Made by a program: the position numbers and the translations under genes. From positions 3,042,501 to 3,106,500 of the forward strand of contig JACJYR010000001.1 in NCBI GenBank assembly GCA_020636005.1: DNA of 64,000 nucleotides. The letters are read 5' to 3'. Every line of letters begins with the position of its first letter. Position 1 is the stretch's first letter. This document shows positions 1 through 8,991 of the stretch, one piece after another. Source of the stretch: Lewinellaceae bacterium. GTDB taxonomy: Bacteria; Bacteroidota; Bacteroidia; Chitinophagales; Saprospiraceae. Under the pieces are notes generated by a model, which was given only the letters and a program-made list of their open reading frames with translations, was not told where the DNA came from and searched no databases.

Positions 1-1359
1 TTTTTTGTTCAGTTTTTCCACTGGAATGGCCTTGAAAGGCGAGAGGAAATAACTGTCGCTTTCCAGTTCCTTTTCGTACTGCTTAAAATCGGGCAGGATG
101 AGCAGCGTCTTGGCATGTTTTGCCCCATGGAGTGAGGACAAGTGCAAGGCCGTGAAGGTGGCGCCCCATTCCATGAGTACGGTGTCCATCGGGACGTTTT
201 CTTTTTTGAGTAAAAAACGGTTGCCAGCCGGCTGCTCCAATTTTTTTTCAATCCAGGTGTATTGGCGGCCGAAAGTGCGGTGGTTGGCGGCGATGGCAGC
301 AAGGCGCAGTGCCATCAGGCTTATTAGGAAAATGCCGAGGTAGCCACCTGTTTTTGCAGGCCCCTTTTTATCCCAGCCGCCGGCTACGTCGAACCAAAAA
401 GGCGTGGCTACAAATATGCTCAAAGGCAGGTAGGTCACCTCCGAATAAAACCGGTAAGGGGCTTCGGGATCGGAAATATTGTACAACAGGAGAAAGCCCA
501 GGAAGAACGACCACACCAGTGCCAATTTCAGCCAGCGTTTTTTAACAATATAGAAAATACTCACCAGTGCCAGCAGGATGGGCAGCATGTAGTAATAGTG
601 AAAACACCGATTCAGGAAAACCAGATTGGCAGGGATGGTTTGAAAATTTGGGAAATACTGTTCCCAGTAGTTTTGAAAATCAACCTGCTTGGCGGCCTCG
701 TACCAATTGGTAAAATAGATGGACTTGAAGGCAGCCACAGCAAGAAAAACGCCCAACAAGAGCAGGTAGCGCCTATGCCACAACACCTTGTTGGATATCC
801 CCAAAAAAAGCCAGAGGAAAAGGAAAAACACCAGCGATAATTTGTGAGAAAACCCAACCGTAACAAGTAGCGGCAACAACGCTGCCCATATCCATTTCTG
901 CCCCAATTCCGGGAAACGCAGCACGATGCCGAACACCAGCAACAGGAGGGACAGCCCCAGGTAAAATTCGCTTTGCATGTGGTAAAATGTATCCAGCGAA
1001 ATCAGCGTGAACAAGAACAGGAGCACCCATCCGAGCAGGTCGTTATTCAGATAGCGCACCAACAGATGATAAACCAGTAGGTAAAACAAAAGGTAGGCTA
1101 CAGAAAAACCCAACCCGAGTGCCCAAAGCGGCGCACCCATTTCCAACAAAAAGAAAGGTAAAATCTGTGGAAGTGCCGTGACGAAGCGGTAATGGTAAAC
1201 CTGGATAGCCCCCTCATTGATCATGTTGAAAAGCTGAAACCCAGCATCCATAAAAAACGCCCGCTCCTTGTAATAAACCATCGCCATTACCAGCAACACC
1301 AGCCAAACGGCATAACCCAACCTGCGAAAAAAAGGACTTTGGAATTGGTATTCTCTCAT
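1..1359 (-). CDS. Polytopic integral membrane protein, C-terminus outside window
   Basis: The reading frame is open from an ATG at 1359 to the left edge (453 codons, no stop), so the gene continues outside. The first two thirds are a series of strongly hydrophobic segments, starting near residues 12-28 and continuing through about eight to ten predicted membrane helices, with aromatic-rich loops. The last 130 residues are soluble. The layout resembles GT-C-like or O-antigen-type uncharacterised membrane proteins of Bacteroidota, but I see no diagnostic catalytic motif and assign no function. It starts 15 bp after the stop of the S24 regulator and is probably cotranscribed with it. The start codon lies inside a degenerate 8-bp tandem array (1348-1379). 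Confidence 0.8.
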   Translation of the reverse strand, partial: MREYQFQSPFFRRLGYAVWLVLLVMAMVYYKERAFFMDAGFQLFNMINEGAIQVYHYRFVTALPQILPFFLLEMGAPLWALGLGFSVAYLLFYLLVYHLLVRYLNNDLLGWVLLFLFTLISLDTFYHMQSEFYLGLSLLLLVFGIVLRFPELGQKWIWAALLPLLVTVGFSHKLSLVFFLFLWLFLGISNKVLWHRRYLLLLGVFLAVAAFKSIYFTNWYEAAKQVDFQNYWEQYFPNFQTIPANLVFLNRCFHYYYMLPILLALVSIFYIVKKRWLKLALVWSFFLGFLLLYNISDPEAPYRFYSEVTYLPLSIFVATPFWFDVAGGWDKKGPAKTGGYLGIFLISLMALRLAAIAANHRTFGRQYTWIEKKLEQPAGNRFLLKKENVPMDTVLMEWGATFTALHLSSLHGAKHAKTLLILPDFKQYEKELESDSYFLSPFKAIPVEKLNKK

Positions 1360-1379
1360 TCTCTCCTGCTCTCATTAAC
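1348..1379. repeat. Degenerate 8-bp tandem array over a start codon
   Basis: Four consecutive octamers of the type xxATTCTC / TCATTCTC cover the junction between the S24 regulator stop and the start codon of the downstream membrane protein. It is the same class (CATTCTC-like octamers) as the array at 24050-24081. Confidence 0.5.
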
Positions 1380-2094
1380 TTATAGCATGGGAAGTCAGCC
1401 GGCATTTTACTTTGAGTATCTGGCGGATGTCCTCCAGGTCAACTTCATAGGGTTTATAAACAGTGCTGTTGTCGGAGATGAGGCGGATTTGGGTGGCTGC
1501 ATGGTCGTCCTTGATTTGTTGGATACGTTTGGCCACCACCACATCGGTGACTACCACATATACATTGTTGTCACGCAGCGGGTCGCCCCGTTCAAGCGGC
1601 TCGCACACGACCAGGTCGCCATTGGTAATGGTGGGGTACATGCTGTCGCCGTTGATCTCGAAAGCAATGAGGTTGCCCTCCAGGTTGGGGATGGAAAACT
1701 TGGGAAGCTCGGCCAGGTAGGCATCCTCGTGGTGTTCGAGGGCGTAGCCTGCCATGGCCCGGTTGGGCACCAGGGTGATATTGGCCCTGCCGCCAAAAAA
1801 GCGCTCGCCCAAAGAACGGGCGGGGATGGCCTCTCCGGCGCTGCTGCCTGTCCGGAACATGGCCTCGTTGAAGCCAAACATGTAGTTGGCATCTACTTCG
1901 TAGATTTCAAACAATTTGTGTAGTTGTTCGACGGTGATGTTGCGGTCGCCCTTCAGGATACTGTTGACAACATGGTTGTAGGTGCCAAGGTTTTTGGCAA
2001 TATCGGACTTGCCTTTTATCAGGTTGCGGTTTTCGAGGGCTTCAAAAACTTGTCTAAACCGCTGATTCACAATGTTATCTGAAAAGCTTCCCAT
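1375..2094 (-). CDS. XRE-type transcriptional regulator with S24 (LexA-like) self-cleavage domain
   Basis: A 239-residue repressor. Residues 1-75 form a helix-turn-helix of the XRE/Cro type. The C-terminal half is a LexA/UmuD-like S24 peptidase domain: catalytic Ser151 in the motif GDSMYPT, the partner Lys189 in VVVAKR, and an Ala115-Gly116 dipeptide (RAMAGY) in the place of the autocleavage site. This predicts RecA-type or stress-triggered inactivation, as for LexA and phage CI proteins; that is inference from the family. It is transcribed divergently from the GH73 gene and away from a perfect 23-bp palindrome at 2128-2150. It is followed at 15 bp by the membrane protein. S24 regulators of this form are common in Bacteroidota and are not necessarily phage-derived; no phage genes are nearby. 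Confidence 0.88.
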   Translation of the reverse strand: MGSFSDNIVNQRFRQVFEALENRNLIKGKSDIAKNLGTYNHVVNSILKGDRNITVEQLHKLFEIYEVDANYMFGFNEAMFRTGSSAGEAIPARSLGERFFGGRANITLVPNRAMAGYALEHHEDAYLAELPKFSIPNLEGNLIAFEINGDSMYPTITNGDLVVCEPLERGDPLRDNNVYVVVTDVVVAKRIQQIKDDHAATQIRLISDNSTVYKPYEVDLEDIRQILKVKCRLTSHAIS

Positions 2095-2121
2095 AAATTA
2101 ATAAAAAAAGTTTTAAAAATG

Positions 2122-2154
2122 TTTGCTTTTAAAAACAAAATGTTTTTAAATTTG
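2122..2154 (+). promoter_or_regulatory. Bacteroidota-type promoter for the GH73 gene
   Basis: TTTG at 2122-2125 and TAAATTTG at 2147-2154 (exact TAnnTTTG -7 box) are separated by 21 bp, two more than the usual 19. The palindrome at 2128-2150 fills the spacer and overlaps the -7 element, as expected for a repressor site. Confidence 0.5.
2128..2150. promoter_or_regulatory. 23-bp perfect palindrome, probable operator of the S24 regulator
   Basis: TTTAAAAACA at 2128-2137, a 3-bp AAA centre and the exact inverse TGTTTTTAAA at 2141-2150. A related half site (AAAAATGTTT) lies just beside it at 2115-2124. Its position between the divergent S24 regulator and GH73 genes makes it the natural binding site of the regulator; binding itself is inferred. 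Confidence 0.6.
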
Positions 2155-2233
2155 CCTTGTCATCAGCACCGGACAACAAGAACGTGCAAGAGGAAAGCCG
2201 AAGATACAAATAGTTTTCCTAAACCATGAAAAT

Positions 2234-3124
2234 ATGAAATCTGATCAACAAAAAAGTTTCTACGAGAACGGGCACGCCCGCTACCATTACCACCAGCAAT
2301 ACGCCAACCACGGCGTTTCCCATAACAGGCATCAGCAAGGCTTGCCGGGTGAGTCTGTCCTTTGGCTGCTGCGCCAACTGTGGCTCAACCTCAACCGGCT
2401 CCTGGTCGTGGCCAAATTCCAGTTTTTTAAAAATACCGCTGTGGCGCCTAGTGCCATCCGGGTACCTGTACTGAAGGTGGGCGTACTGGCAGGGCTGTCT
2501 TTTTTTGTCCTGCGCGACGATCTGTCAATTTCGGTTGGCAAAGGGAAAGAAAAAGCCCATTTCGGCAGTGGTATGGCGGAGGGGGTTTCGCTGAAAGAAC
2601 CTGCCCAAGGCTGGACATCGAGACTGGCCTCCCTGTTCGAGAAGAAAGATTACTTCGCCGACGACCCTTCCGACGACGCCGAGGCCCGCCGGGTGAAGGA
2701 GTACATCCGCCGCTTCAAGGATCTGGCCGTTCAGGAAAAAGAAAAGTACGGCATCCCGGCCAGTATCAAAATGGCACAGGGGATCGTGGAGAGCAATGCC
2801 GGCGCCAGCGCCCTATCCCAAAAAAACAACAACCATTTTGGTATCAAGTGCTTCTCCCGCACCTGCAAGAAAGGGCATTGTACCAACTTCGGCGACGACA
2901 GCCACAAGGACTTCTTCCGCAAGTATGGCAGCTCCTGGGACAGTTGGCGGGCACACAGCGAACTCATCGTCCAAAATAAATACAAGTCCCTGCTGAAATA
3001 TGGCGACGACTACCGAAAGTGGGCACACGGCCTGAAAAAAATGGGCTACGCTACCGCCAAACACTACGACCAAACACTGATTGATATGATTGAAAAGTAT
3101 CACCTGGACGAGCTGGACAAGTGA
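2234..3124 (+). CDS. GH73-family glucosaminidase (peptidoglycan hydrolase)
   Basis: 296 residues. The C-terminal 150 residues are a glucosaminidase (GH73/FlgJ-like) domain: GIVESNAG carries the predicted catalytic Glu, followed by the typical NNNHFGIKC segment, then a WDSWRAHSELI region and a final helical part with YATAKHYDQTLI. The N-terminal 110 residues are basic and histidine-rich and contain one hydrophobic segment (around VLKVGVLAGLSFFVL), so the enzyme is probably membrane-anchored with the hydrolase outside. The family cleaves the GlcNAc-beta-1,4-MurNAc bond during wall remodelling. It is divergent from the S24 repressor with the palindromic operator in its promoter, which suggests induced expression. 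The start at 2234 is chosen because no closer in-frame start conserves the hydrophobic anchor. Confidence 0.82.
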   Translation: MKSDQQKSFYENGHARYHYHQQYANHGVSHNRHQQGLPGESVLWLLRQLWLNLNRLLVVAKFQFFKNTAVAPSAIRVPVLKVGVLAGLSFFVLRDDLSISVGKGKEKAHFGSGMAEGVSLKEPAQGWTSRLASLFEKKDYFADDPSDDAEARRVKEYIRRFKDLAVQEKEKYGIPASIKMAQGIVESNAGASALSQKNNNHFGIKCFSRTCKKGHCTNFGDDSHKDFFRKYGSSWDSWRAHSELIVQNKYKSLLKYGDDYRKWAHGLKKMGYATAKHYDQTLIDMIEKYHLDELDK

Positions 3125-3288
3125 TCGAGAGAGGCTCGCCCTGGTATTTGGAGCATTAAACATACCCTTTTTCTGAAATCACCCGCTGTTAGTTTTTGCA
3201 TTAGCCACGTTCTCGCTGATCATTTGGCCCCAAAGCCAAGGCCCCAAAACCAAATTTTTTTTCGCAGCTCATTTCAGGACAGGGCACT

Positions 3289-3316
3289 CATTGACCATTC
3301 ATCATCCGCCATTAAG
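3289..3316. repeat. Degenerate heptanucleotide array
   Basis: Four successive 7-mers beginning CAT (CATTGAC, CATTCAT, CATCCGC, CATTAAG) in the gap between the GH73 gene and the cyclase gene. The rest of 3125-3449 holds only a terminator. Confidence 0.45.
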
Positions 3317-3357
3317 CCAAAGTCTCATAGTAGTTTTCTCATGTATGTTCTGGGTGC

Positions 3358-3397
3358 GACCGCCCTCTGCGAACGGCAGGGGAGCGGTCTTTTTTTT
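3358..3397 (+). terminator. Rho-independent terminator
   Basis: An imperfect stem with GACCGC at 3358-3363 pairing with GCGGTC at 3384-3389 and CCTCTG/CAGGGG inside, followed by a run of eight T. It can end the plus-strand GH73 transcript. On the minus strand it lacks a T tract. Confidence 0.55.
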
Positions 3398-3449
3398 GCC
3401 CCCGCATTTTGGCCATTTTGCACTGAAAAGGATTCGATCCACTTCCGAT

Positions 3450-5702
3450 TCAAGCTTGCCCCTCCACTAAATACATCCCCATTTTCCCCTTGTTCTTTAC
3501 ATCCACCTCGCCCCGGTACTGGCAGCGGAACTGCCTGGCCACCAGTTGTTGGGTAGCTTCTGAGATGTTGATGGCCCCGACAGGGCAATTGGACTCCATG
3601 CGGCTGGCCACGTTCACAGTATCGCCCCAGATGTCGTAGGCAAATTTTTTGCTGCCCACGACCCCGGCCACCACCTGCCCGGTATGGATGCCGATGCGGA
3701 TGGCCCATTGGGGGTGGCCATTGGAGCCATGTTGCTGGTTTCTTTTTTTGATGAAATCCAATATTTCGAGGGCGGCCAGGACGGTGTCGGATGGGTGCGT
3801 GTTGTTCTTAACAGGTAAGCCGCCGGCGCACATGTAGCTGTCGCCGATGGTCTTGATTTTTTCCAGCCGATGGCGCTCGCAGATTTCATCGAAAGCCAGG
3901 AAGCACTCGTTGAGTTCCCGTAGCACTTCCTCCGGCTGCAGGGTGGCTGCCATGGCAGTGAAGCGGGCAAAGTCAGTAAACATCACGCTCACGTTGTCAT
4001 AGCGCTGAGGCGTGGCAGCGCCCGTAGTTTTCAGTTCGTCGGCCACCTTGGCGGGCAGGATATTCAGCAGCAGGCCCTCCGCACGATCCCGCTCCATATT
4101 GATTTCCTGTTTTTGCAGTTCAATCTGTGCGTTCTTTTCGGCCAGCCGCCGGTTCAGCCGCCGGGAGTACATCCAACTGCCAAAAATGACCAGTAGTACG
4201 GCGGCCAACAGCCCCCCCAGGGCATAGGCATTCTTGCGGAAGGTTTCTTCCTCCCGCAGCTTCAGTTCTTTCAAAGCGGCCTCGTATTGCAGGTTTTTGA
4301 TCTGTTGCTCCTGTTCCATTGCTTGCTGGGCGGATTCCAGGCTGTCGAGTTGTTGCTTGCGGTTCAGGTCGGCAATCTCCCGGTTTTTTCTTTCTGCCTC
4401 CAGTTGCTGTTTAAACAGCAGGGAAGCCTGCTGGGACGCCTTAGCCTCCAGTTCGCTGGTGCGCAACAGGGCCGCGTCGTTTTCCTGTTTTCGTTTCAAC
4501 AAAGCGATCTCCTGATCTTTTTGGATGGCCAACAGGCCTTGCTTCTCTGCTTCCAGTTGGGAGGCGTTCTTTTCCAGTTCCAGTTGCTTTACCTCAGCGG
4601 CCCTGAGGTCGTCATCGGACATGCCCTTGAGCAGGTCGTTTTCCGACTGTTCCAGGATGGAGTGCAGGTTTTCCAGTGCCTGCTGCTGCGTGCGTTCGTC
4701 GCGCAGCAGGCTGTCCTTCAGGGCGAGGTGTTTTTTATAAAAATCAAGCGCCTTGTCGTACTCGTAGAGTTGCTGGTAAATCTCGGAAGCCACCTCGTAG
4801 GCTTCGCACAGCACCGGGCGATTCCTGGTCTTTTGGGCTGTCTTTATCGTGCTTTCATTATAGCGCAGCGCCTGATACACTTCCTTGTTTTTCAGGTGGA
4901 TGGAAGAGATGAGGTGTTCGATGCGGCATTTTTCATCTTCGCCTTTGCTACGGCGGTCGGCTTCCTGCAGGTTTTCCACCGCACGGGTGTGGTCGCCGAG
5001 GTTGTTCCAGGCGATGCCGAGGTTGGTGAAGACGTAGCCAGGCGTCACCCTGCCGGAGCTATGGGCCGTTTTTTCAGCTATGGAGAAATAATCCACCGCC
5101 TTTTGGAAATCCCCCATCTGGTGAGCGGCAAAACCCAGGTTGTTCAGGGTAGTGGGGAGGGCAGCTTTGTCGCCCTTGCTTTCGGCCAGCGCTTTCAATT
5201 GGAGGTAGTATTCGCTGGCCTTTGGGTAATTTTCCATGGCCACGCAGGCATCCGCCAGGCGCTGGAGCGTTTGCACTACCAGGTCGTAGCGGTCGAGTTG
5301 TTCATATTGGCTGAGGAGGGAAAGGAAGGTGCCGTGTGCCTCCCGGGGCTGGTTGTTTTGCATATACGTCTCCGCCACCACTGCCTGTATGGCCAACTGG
5401 TCGTCCTGGTTGCCGGATTTGCCGGCGATTGCCTCAGCCCGTTGGTAATAGGCCAGTGCCCTTGAATAAAAGTGTTCGCGGCTGTACAGCCGGGCCATTT
5501 TCAGGCAGGCATCCAATAGGGTGGTGTCATCTTTCTGTTTTTCTGCCTGGTGCAGGCCCACCAGGCCCTGCCGGAGTTCTTCAAGGATGGGCGCTATTTG
5601 CATCTCTTTGTCCGTCCCTGTTTTGAGGGTGTCAAACACAGTTCCTGACATGCCGGGGCAGGCTAGCGGTATTAGAAGTAAAAGGTTGATGATTGCTTTC
5701 AT
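3450..5702 (-). CDS. TPR-transmembrane class III adenylate cyclase
   Basis: 750 residues from the ATG at 5702 (chosen because a signal peptide, MKAIINLLLLIPLACPG, starts there). Order: signal peptide; about seven TPR units (residues 40-350); a long Glu/Lys/Gln-rich coiled coil (about 350-490); one membrane helix (about 500-520); a short coiled linker; and a class III nucleotidyl cyclase domain (about 570-745). Metal-binding Asp577 (FTDFARF) and Asp621 (TIGDSYM) are present. EKIKTIGD and YDIWGDTVN give the Lys/Asp pair typical of ATP specificity, and N and R of TVNVASRM are the transition-state residues, so it should be an active adenylate cyclase. The TPRs would be periplasmic and the catalytic domain cytoplasmic. 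It begins 22 bp after the TonB-dependent receptor, so the two are likely cotranscribed. Confidence 0.9.
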   Translation of the reverse strand: MKAIINLLLLIPLACPGMSGTVFDTLKTGTDKEMQIAPILEELRQGLVGLHQAEKQKDDTTLLDACLKMARLYSREHFYSRALAYYQRAEAIAGKSGNQDDQLAIQAVVAETYMQNNQPREAHGTFLSLLSQYEQLDRYDLVVQTLQRLADACVAMENYPKASEYYLQLKALAESKGDKAALPTTLNNLGFAAHQMGDFQKAVDYFSIAEKTAHSSGRVTPGYVFTNLGIAWNNLGDHTRAVENLQEADRRSKGEDEKCRIEHLISSIHLKNKEVYQALRYNESTIKTAQKTRNRPVLCEAYEVASEIYQQLYEYDKALDFYKKHLALKDSLLRDERTQQQALENLHSILEQSENDLLKGMSDDDLRAAEVKQLELEKNASQLEAEKQGLLAIQKDQEIALLKRKQENDAALLRTSELEAKASQQASLLFKQQLEAERKNREIADLNRKQQLDSLESAQQAMEQEQQIKNLQYEAALKELKLREEETFRKNAYALGGLLAAVLLVIFGSWMYSRRLNRRLAEKNAQIELQKQEINMERDRAEGLLLNILPAKVADELKTTGAATPQRYDNVSVMFTDFARFTAMAATLQPEEVLRELNECFLAFDEICERHRLEKIKTIGDSYMCAGGLPVKNNTHPSDTVLAALEILDFIKKRNQQHGSNGHPQWAIRIGIHTGQVVAGVVGSKKFAYDIWGDTVNVASRMESNCPVGAINISEATQQLVARQFRCQYRGEVDVKNKGKMGMYLVEGQA

Positions 5703-5724
5703 GGTGTAACTGCTATAGATGGCT

Positions 5725-8121
5725 TTATTCCACAAAATAATTCATCCCCAGGCGGAAAAAAATGCCGTTCTGGGGGTTGTACTGCAGGTCGTCAAAAGTG
5801 CCCGTGGCACGGATGCCGGGGTATTTTTTGTTAAACACATTGGTGGCTTTCATATAGACGTTGAACCGGTCGGTAAAGGCAAAGCGGTATGTGGCATCCA
5901 GCGTGAAAAATTTATTGGTGCGTTGCCCGTCAATTAGTTGTTCGTCGAGGCCCCTTACCCACAGCCCGTCGAGGATAAAAGTGTTCCGCTTCCCGGGCCT
6001 GACGAAGAGGCGCAGTTGGTGTATCTGGCCCTCGTAGTTGGGTTCCCTGTAGAGGTCTTCGATGAAGAACTGTTCTTTTTTGGTGGCTTTCGACCAGGTG
6101 AAATTGTACTGGGCTTCGAGGAGGTTGTTGGACAGGATGTTGGATACCTGCAGGTGCAGTTGCCCCCCTTTCAGCCGGGTTTCGAAAGCGCTGTCGTTCT
6201 GGTATCCCAAAAACCGTTGGCTGAGGGTGTCGGTGATGATTTCCCGGTTGTCGGCATAGCGGACGAGGTTGGAGGTGCGGTTGGAAAACCAGGTGGCATC
6301 CAGGCGGATGTAGTCGCCGATATTCCAGCGGAAGCCACCTTCCAGGGAGGTCGTCCGTTCCGGTTCGAGGTAGGCTGTTTGGCCAGGCTCCAGCGAACCC
6401 AGGTCCCTCAGCGGGTGCCCGATCGTGTCGGAGCGCACCTGGTAGGAGATGGCGTTGTAATAGGCACCCGGTGAGCGGAACGACTGGCCCCACGAGGCCC
6501 TGACCCTGATGTTTTCCGTCAGTTTCCACAAACCTGCAAGGCGCGGCGACAGGCCGGTCTCGGCAAGTCCGGCGATGGTGGAATAGTACACCCCGCCGAT
6601 GATGTTGAACCTTTTCCAACTGTACAGCAACTGTCCGAAGGCGTTGAATTCCGCTACGAGCTGCAGTTCTGGCCCCACTGGAAAAATGGACGGGTCGTAG
6701 CGCAAGACTCCATTTATGCTGTCTTCAAAACTGATCGTGTCCAATTCGATGTCCCCCTTGTCCACTGGCCTGGCGATGAAGGAAGTGAAAGGGATGCCGC
6801 CCCCCGCCTTTACATTGGCCCCGGCAGTGAGGGAAAAACGCTTGAGGATGCGGTAGTTCCGCACGTGTTCCAGGCGGATCTCGTCGGAGGTGGCGTAGAG
6901 ATAGCGCTGCCCGTCGAAGAGGCCGTTGTAGGCTTCCCGGTAAATAGAGTCGCGGTCGGTACCCACCCGGTTGGCCTCTGCCGCCGTGGCATCGTATATG
7001 ATCCTGCTCAAATAGTTTTGCACATACAATACGGAAGAACGGTTGTCGAGCCGGTAATGGAGGTAGGTGATGTCCGTTTTGGTGTTTCGTTTGGGTTTGC
7101 TTTTGTAAAAATTGAGGTTGGCCCGCCAGATGCCCTCGCCCGTGTAAGTAAAAGGGTTGGAATAGGAAACGGCGACGGGGTTGAGGCCCAGGGCGCTGTG
7201 GTCGCGGCGGTACATGCTTTCCACCGAGAGGGTGGTGCCCTTGTAGTTCAGGGTCAGGCCGAATTTCCGGCTTAGGTGGGGTGTGTTGGTGAGCAGCGGG
7301 CGGTTATAAGTGCCCGCATAGTTGCGGTACCGGGTGAAGGTGCTGTCTTCACCGCCGAGCCGGAAGTAGGTGGCCGGCAGATAATTGTAGTCGAGGTCGT
7401 AAAAAATATTACGCCGTTCCAGGAGCACGTTGCTGCCGTAGGCGAAGAGGTTGAAGATGCGCTTGTCCTTGCCCAGCCTGGCCCCAAACATGACGCTGAC
7501 GCTGCTATAGAGGCCCTGCCCGGCGCTGAGATCGGCCTGCATGAACACCGGCTTCTCTGACTGCCGGGTAATGATGTTGATGACGCCCGCATTGGCATCG
7601 CCGCCGTACAGCGCCGCCCCCGCCCCATAGATCACCTCGATGCGCTCGGCCTCCTTGATGGGCAACTGTGCCCCGATGGGCATTCCGCCCACGAAAATAG
7701 GCTTGATGGGCACGTCGTTGATCAGGATTTTAGCGTAGGTATTTCCAAGAAAACCCCGCATGAGGAAGGTCTCGCCCTCGATGGCATTGCCCGGCTGGGA
7801 TACGCGGATGCCGGGGGCCATTTTCAGTGCGTCTACGAGGGTTTCATAACCATTTTGCCTGATTTCTTCCTTGGTGATGACATAGACGGAGTAGGGGAGG
7901 TCGTCCGACTCGATGGGGAAACGGCTGCCGGAGATGATCTTGATGCGATCCGATTGGCGGGTCAGCGGCGTGTGGATGTCCGTATAGCCAAGGCGCTTCG
8001 GGAGCAGCAGGGAGTCGAAATCTATGACCCGGCCAGGTGGGCCGAGCGTGTCGGTCTGGGCTTTAGCGCCCGCCAAAAGGATGGCCAGGAAGACAAGGGT
8101 GGTGTAGGTTCGTTTTGCCAT
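5725..8121 (-). CDS. TonB-dependent outer-membrane receptor
   Basis: 798 residues from ATG 8121 (MAKRTYTTLVFLAILL), which gives a normal signal peptide; an ATG at 8139 would add six residues. A plug domain (about residues 60-190) contains VYVITKEEIRQNGY, ALKMAPGIRV and the IEVIYGAGAALYGGDANAGVINIITR region. A 22-strand-type beta-barrel follows, ending in an aromatic C-terminal strand (RLGMNYFVE). It has no SusC-type N-terminal carboxypeptidase-like domain and no SusD partner next to it, so it resembles vitamin/siderophore or colicin-receptor types more than glycan SusC. The substrate is unknown. The downstream adenylate cyclase follows after 22 bp, suggesting that ligand uptake is linked to a signalling output. 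Confidence 0.9.
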   Translation of the reverse strand: MAKRTYTTLVFLAILLAGAKAQTDTLGPPGRVIDFDSLLLPKRLGYTDIHTPLTRQSDRIKIISGSRFPIESDDLPYSVYVITKEEIRQNGYETLVDALKMAPGIRVSQPGNAIEGETFLMRGFLGNTYAKILINDVPIKPIFVGGMPIGAQLPIKEAERIEVIYGAGAALYGGDANAGVINIITRQSEKPVFMQADLSAGQGLYSSVSVMFGARLGKDKRIFNLFAYGSNVLLERRNIFYDLDYNYLPATYFRLGGEDSTFTRYRNYAGTYNRPLLTNTPHLSRKFGLTLNYKGTTLSVESMYRRDHSALGLNPVAVSYSNPFTYTGEGIWRANLNFYKSKPKRNTKTDITYLHYRLDNRSSVLYVQNYLSRIIYDATAAEANRVGTDRDSIYREAYNGLFDGQRYLYATSDEIRLEHVRNYRILKRFSLTAGANVKAGGGIPFTSFIARPVDKGDIELDTISFEDSINGVLRYDPSIFPVGPELQLVAEFNAFGQLLYSWKRFNIIGGVYYSTIAGLAETGLSPRLAGLWKLTENIRVRASWGQSFRSPGAYYNAISYQVRSDTIGHPLRDLGSLEPGQTAYLEPERTTSLEGGFRWNIGDYIRLDATWFSNRTSNLVRYADNREIITDTLSQRFLGYQNDSAFETRLKGGQLHLQVSNILSNNLLEAQYNFTWSKATKKEQFFIEDLYREPNYEGQIHQLRLFVRPGKRNTFILDGLWVRGLDEQLIDGQRTNKFFTLDATYRFAFTDRFNVYMKATNVFNKKYPGIRATGTFDDLQYNPQNGIFFRLGMNYFVE

Positions 8122-8264
8122 AGCCGGAATTTTCCGCAAAGTTAGCGTACACTGGTTTGCCAGGCGGGATGATAGCTACGGAATAGTGCAGTTTTAAGAT
8201 AAAATGCCGTTTTCTTTTTACGAAATGGGAAGGCGGGGGCAGTGGGTTGCCGACACAGAAAAGA

Positions 8265-8801
8265 TCAAAACTTATTTTTCCACATCATGCTTTCCACTGG
8301 CCTGTCGGTACGGGTGGTATATTTTGCATCGCCTTTTTTATTGTAGAGGCGGTCAATTTCACCTTCTACCATGAAATAGATCAACTGGCCGATGGGCATT
8401 TCCCGATAAACCCTGACGGGCTGGGTGCAGGATATTTCCAGTGTCCAGGTGTTGCAAAAACCAACGTCGCCTTTGCCTGCGGTGGCATGGATGTCTATGC
8501 CCAACCGGCCTACGCTGCTTTTTCCTTCGAGGAAGGGCACTGCGTTAAAGGTTTCCGTATATTCTTCCGTCACGCCCAGGTAGAGGGTTCCCGGTTTCAA
8601 GACGATGCCCTCCTCTGGTATTTCAAAATGTTCGATCAGGTTGTGTTTCCTGGCATCCAGTACCGGATCTTTGTAAACGGCCAGCCATTTACCCAAATGC
8701 ACATCGTAGGAGTTGGTGCCCAGGCATTCTTTTCTAAACGGCTCGATAACGATTTCACCTGATTCAATGGCTTCAAGGATTTTCTTGTCGGAAAGGATCA
8801 T
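8265..8801 (-). CDS. dcd: dCTP deaminase
   Basis: 178 residues, normal family length. It converts dCTP to dUTP and ammonia for thymidylate synthesis; the protein is a cytosolic trimer. Visible landmarks are GTNSYDVHLG near the N-terminus, the family block EGKSSVGRLGIDIHATAGKGD (conserved Ser and Arg), a TLEI segment carrying the expected catalytic Glu, and a C-terminal segment IDRLYNKKGDAKY that closes over the nucleotide. It stands alone between the TonB receptor and the GH113-like lipoprotein. Confidence 0.9.
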   Translation of the reverse strand: MILSDKKILEAIESGEIVIEPFRKECLGTNSYDVHLGKWLAVYKDPVLDARKHNLIEHFEIPEEGIVLKPGTLYLGVTEEYTETFNAVPFLEGKSSVGRLGIDIHATAGKGDVGFCNTWTLEISCTQPVRVYREMPIGQLIYFMVEGEIDRLYNKKGDAKYTTRTDRPVESMMWKNKF

Positions 8802-8991
8802 ACAGGTTCCAGGTTTAGGATCGAGGGAAAAATAAAATGACTATTTTATTTTTAAAAAACCCTTACAGTAATGGGGTTTCAACATCAAAATAGCGAAGTT
8901 ATTTTTTCATCGTTACTTATCGGTTTGTCAATTTTTTGCGGGCGCAAAAATAGTTTTTCTTTCCAGCCAGGTGGCAAAATGCCGTGCAGGT

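Noticed and set aside
1192..1923. A 243-codon plus-strand frame
   Set aside because: Antisense to the S24 regulator, whose domain structure is clear.
1375..3124. Prophage remnant, because of a CI-like repressor and a peptidoglycan hydrolase
   Set aside because: No integrase, structural or attachment features are present, S24 regulators are common chromosomal genes in Bacteroidota, and the hydrolase has a membrane anchor.
4287..5465. A 392-codon plus-strand frame
   Set aside because: Antisense to the TPR part of the cyclase gene; sequence is hydrophobic-random and lacks any motif.
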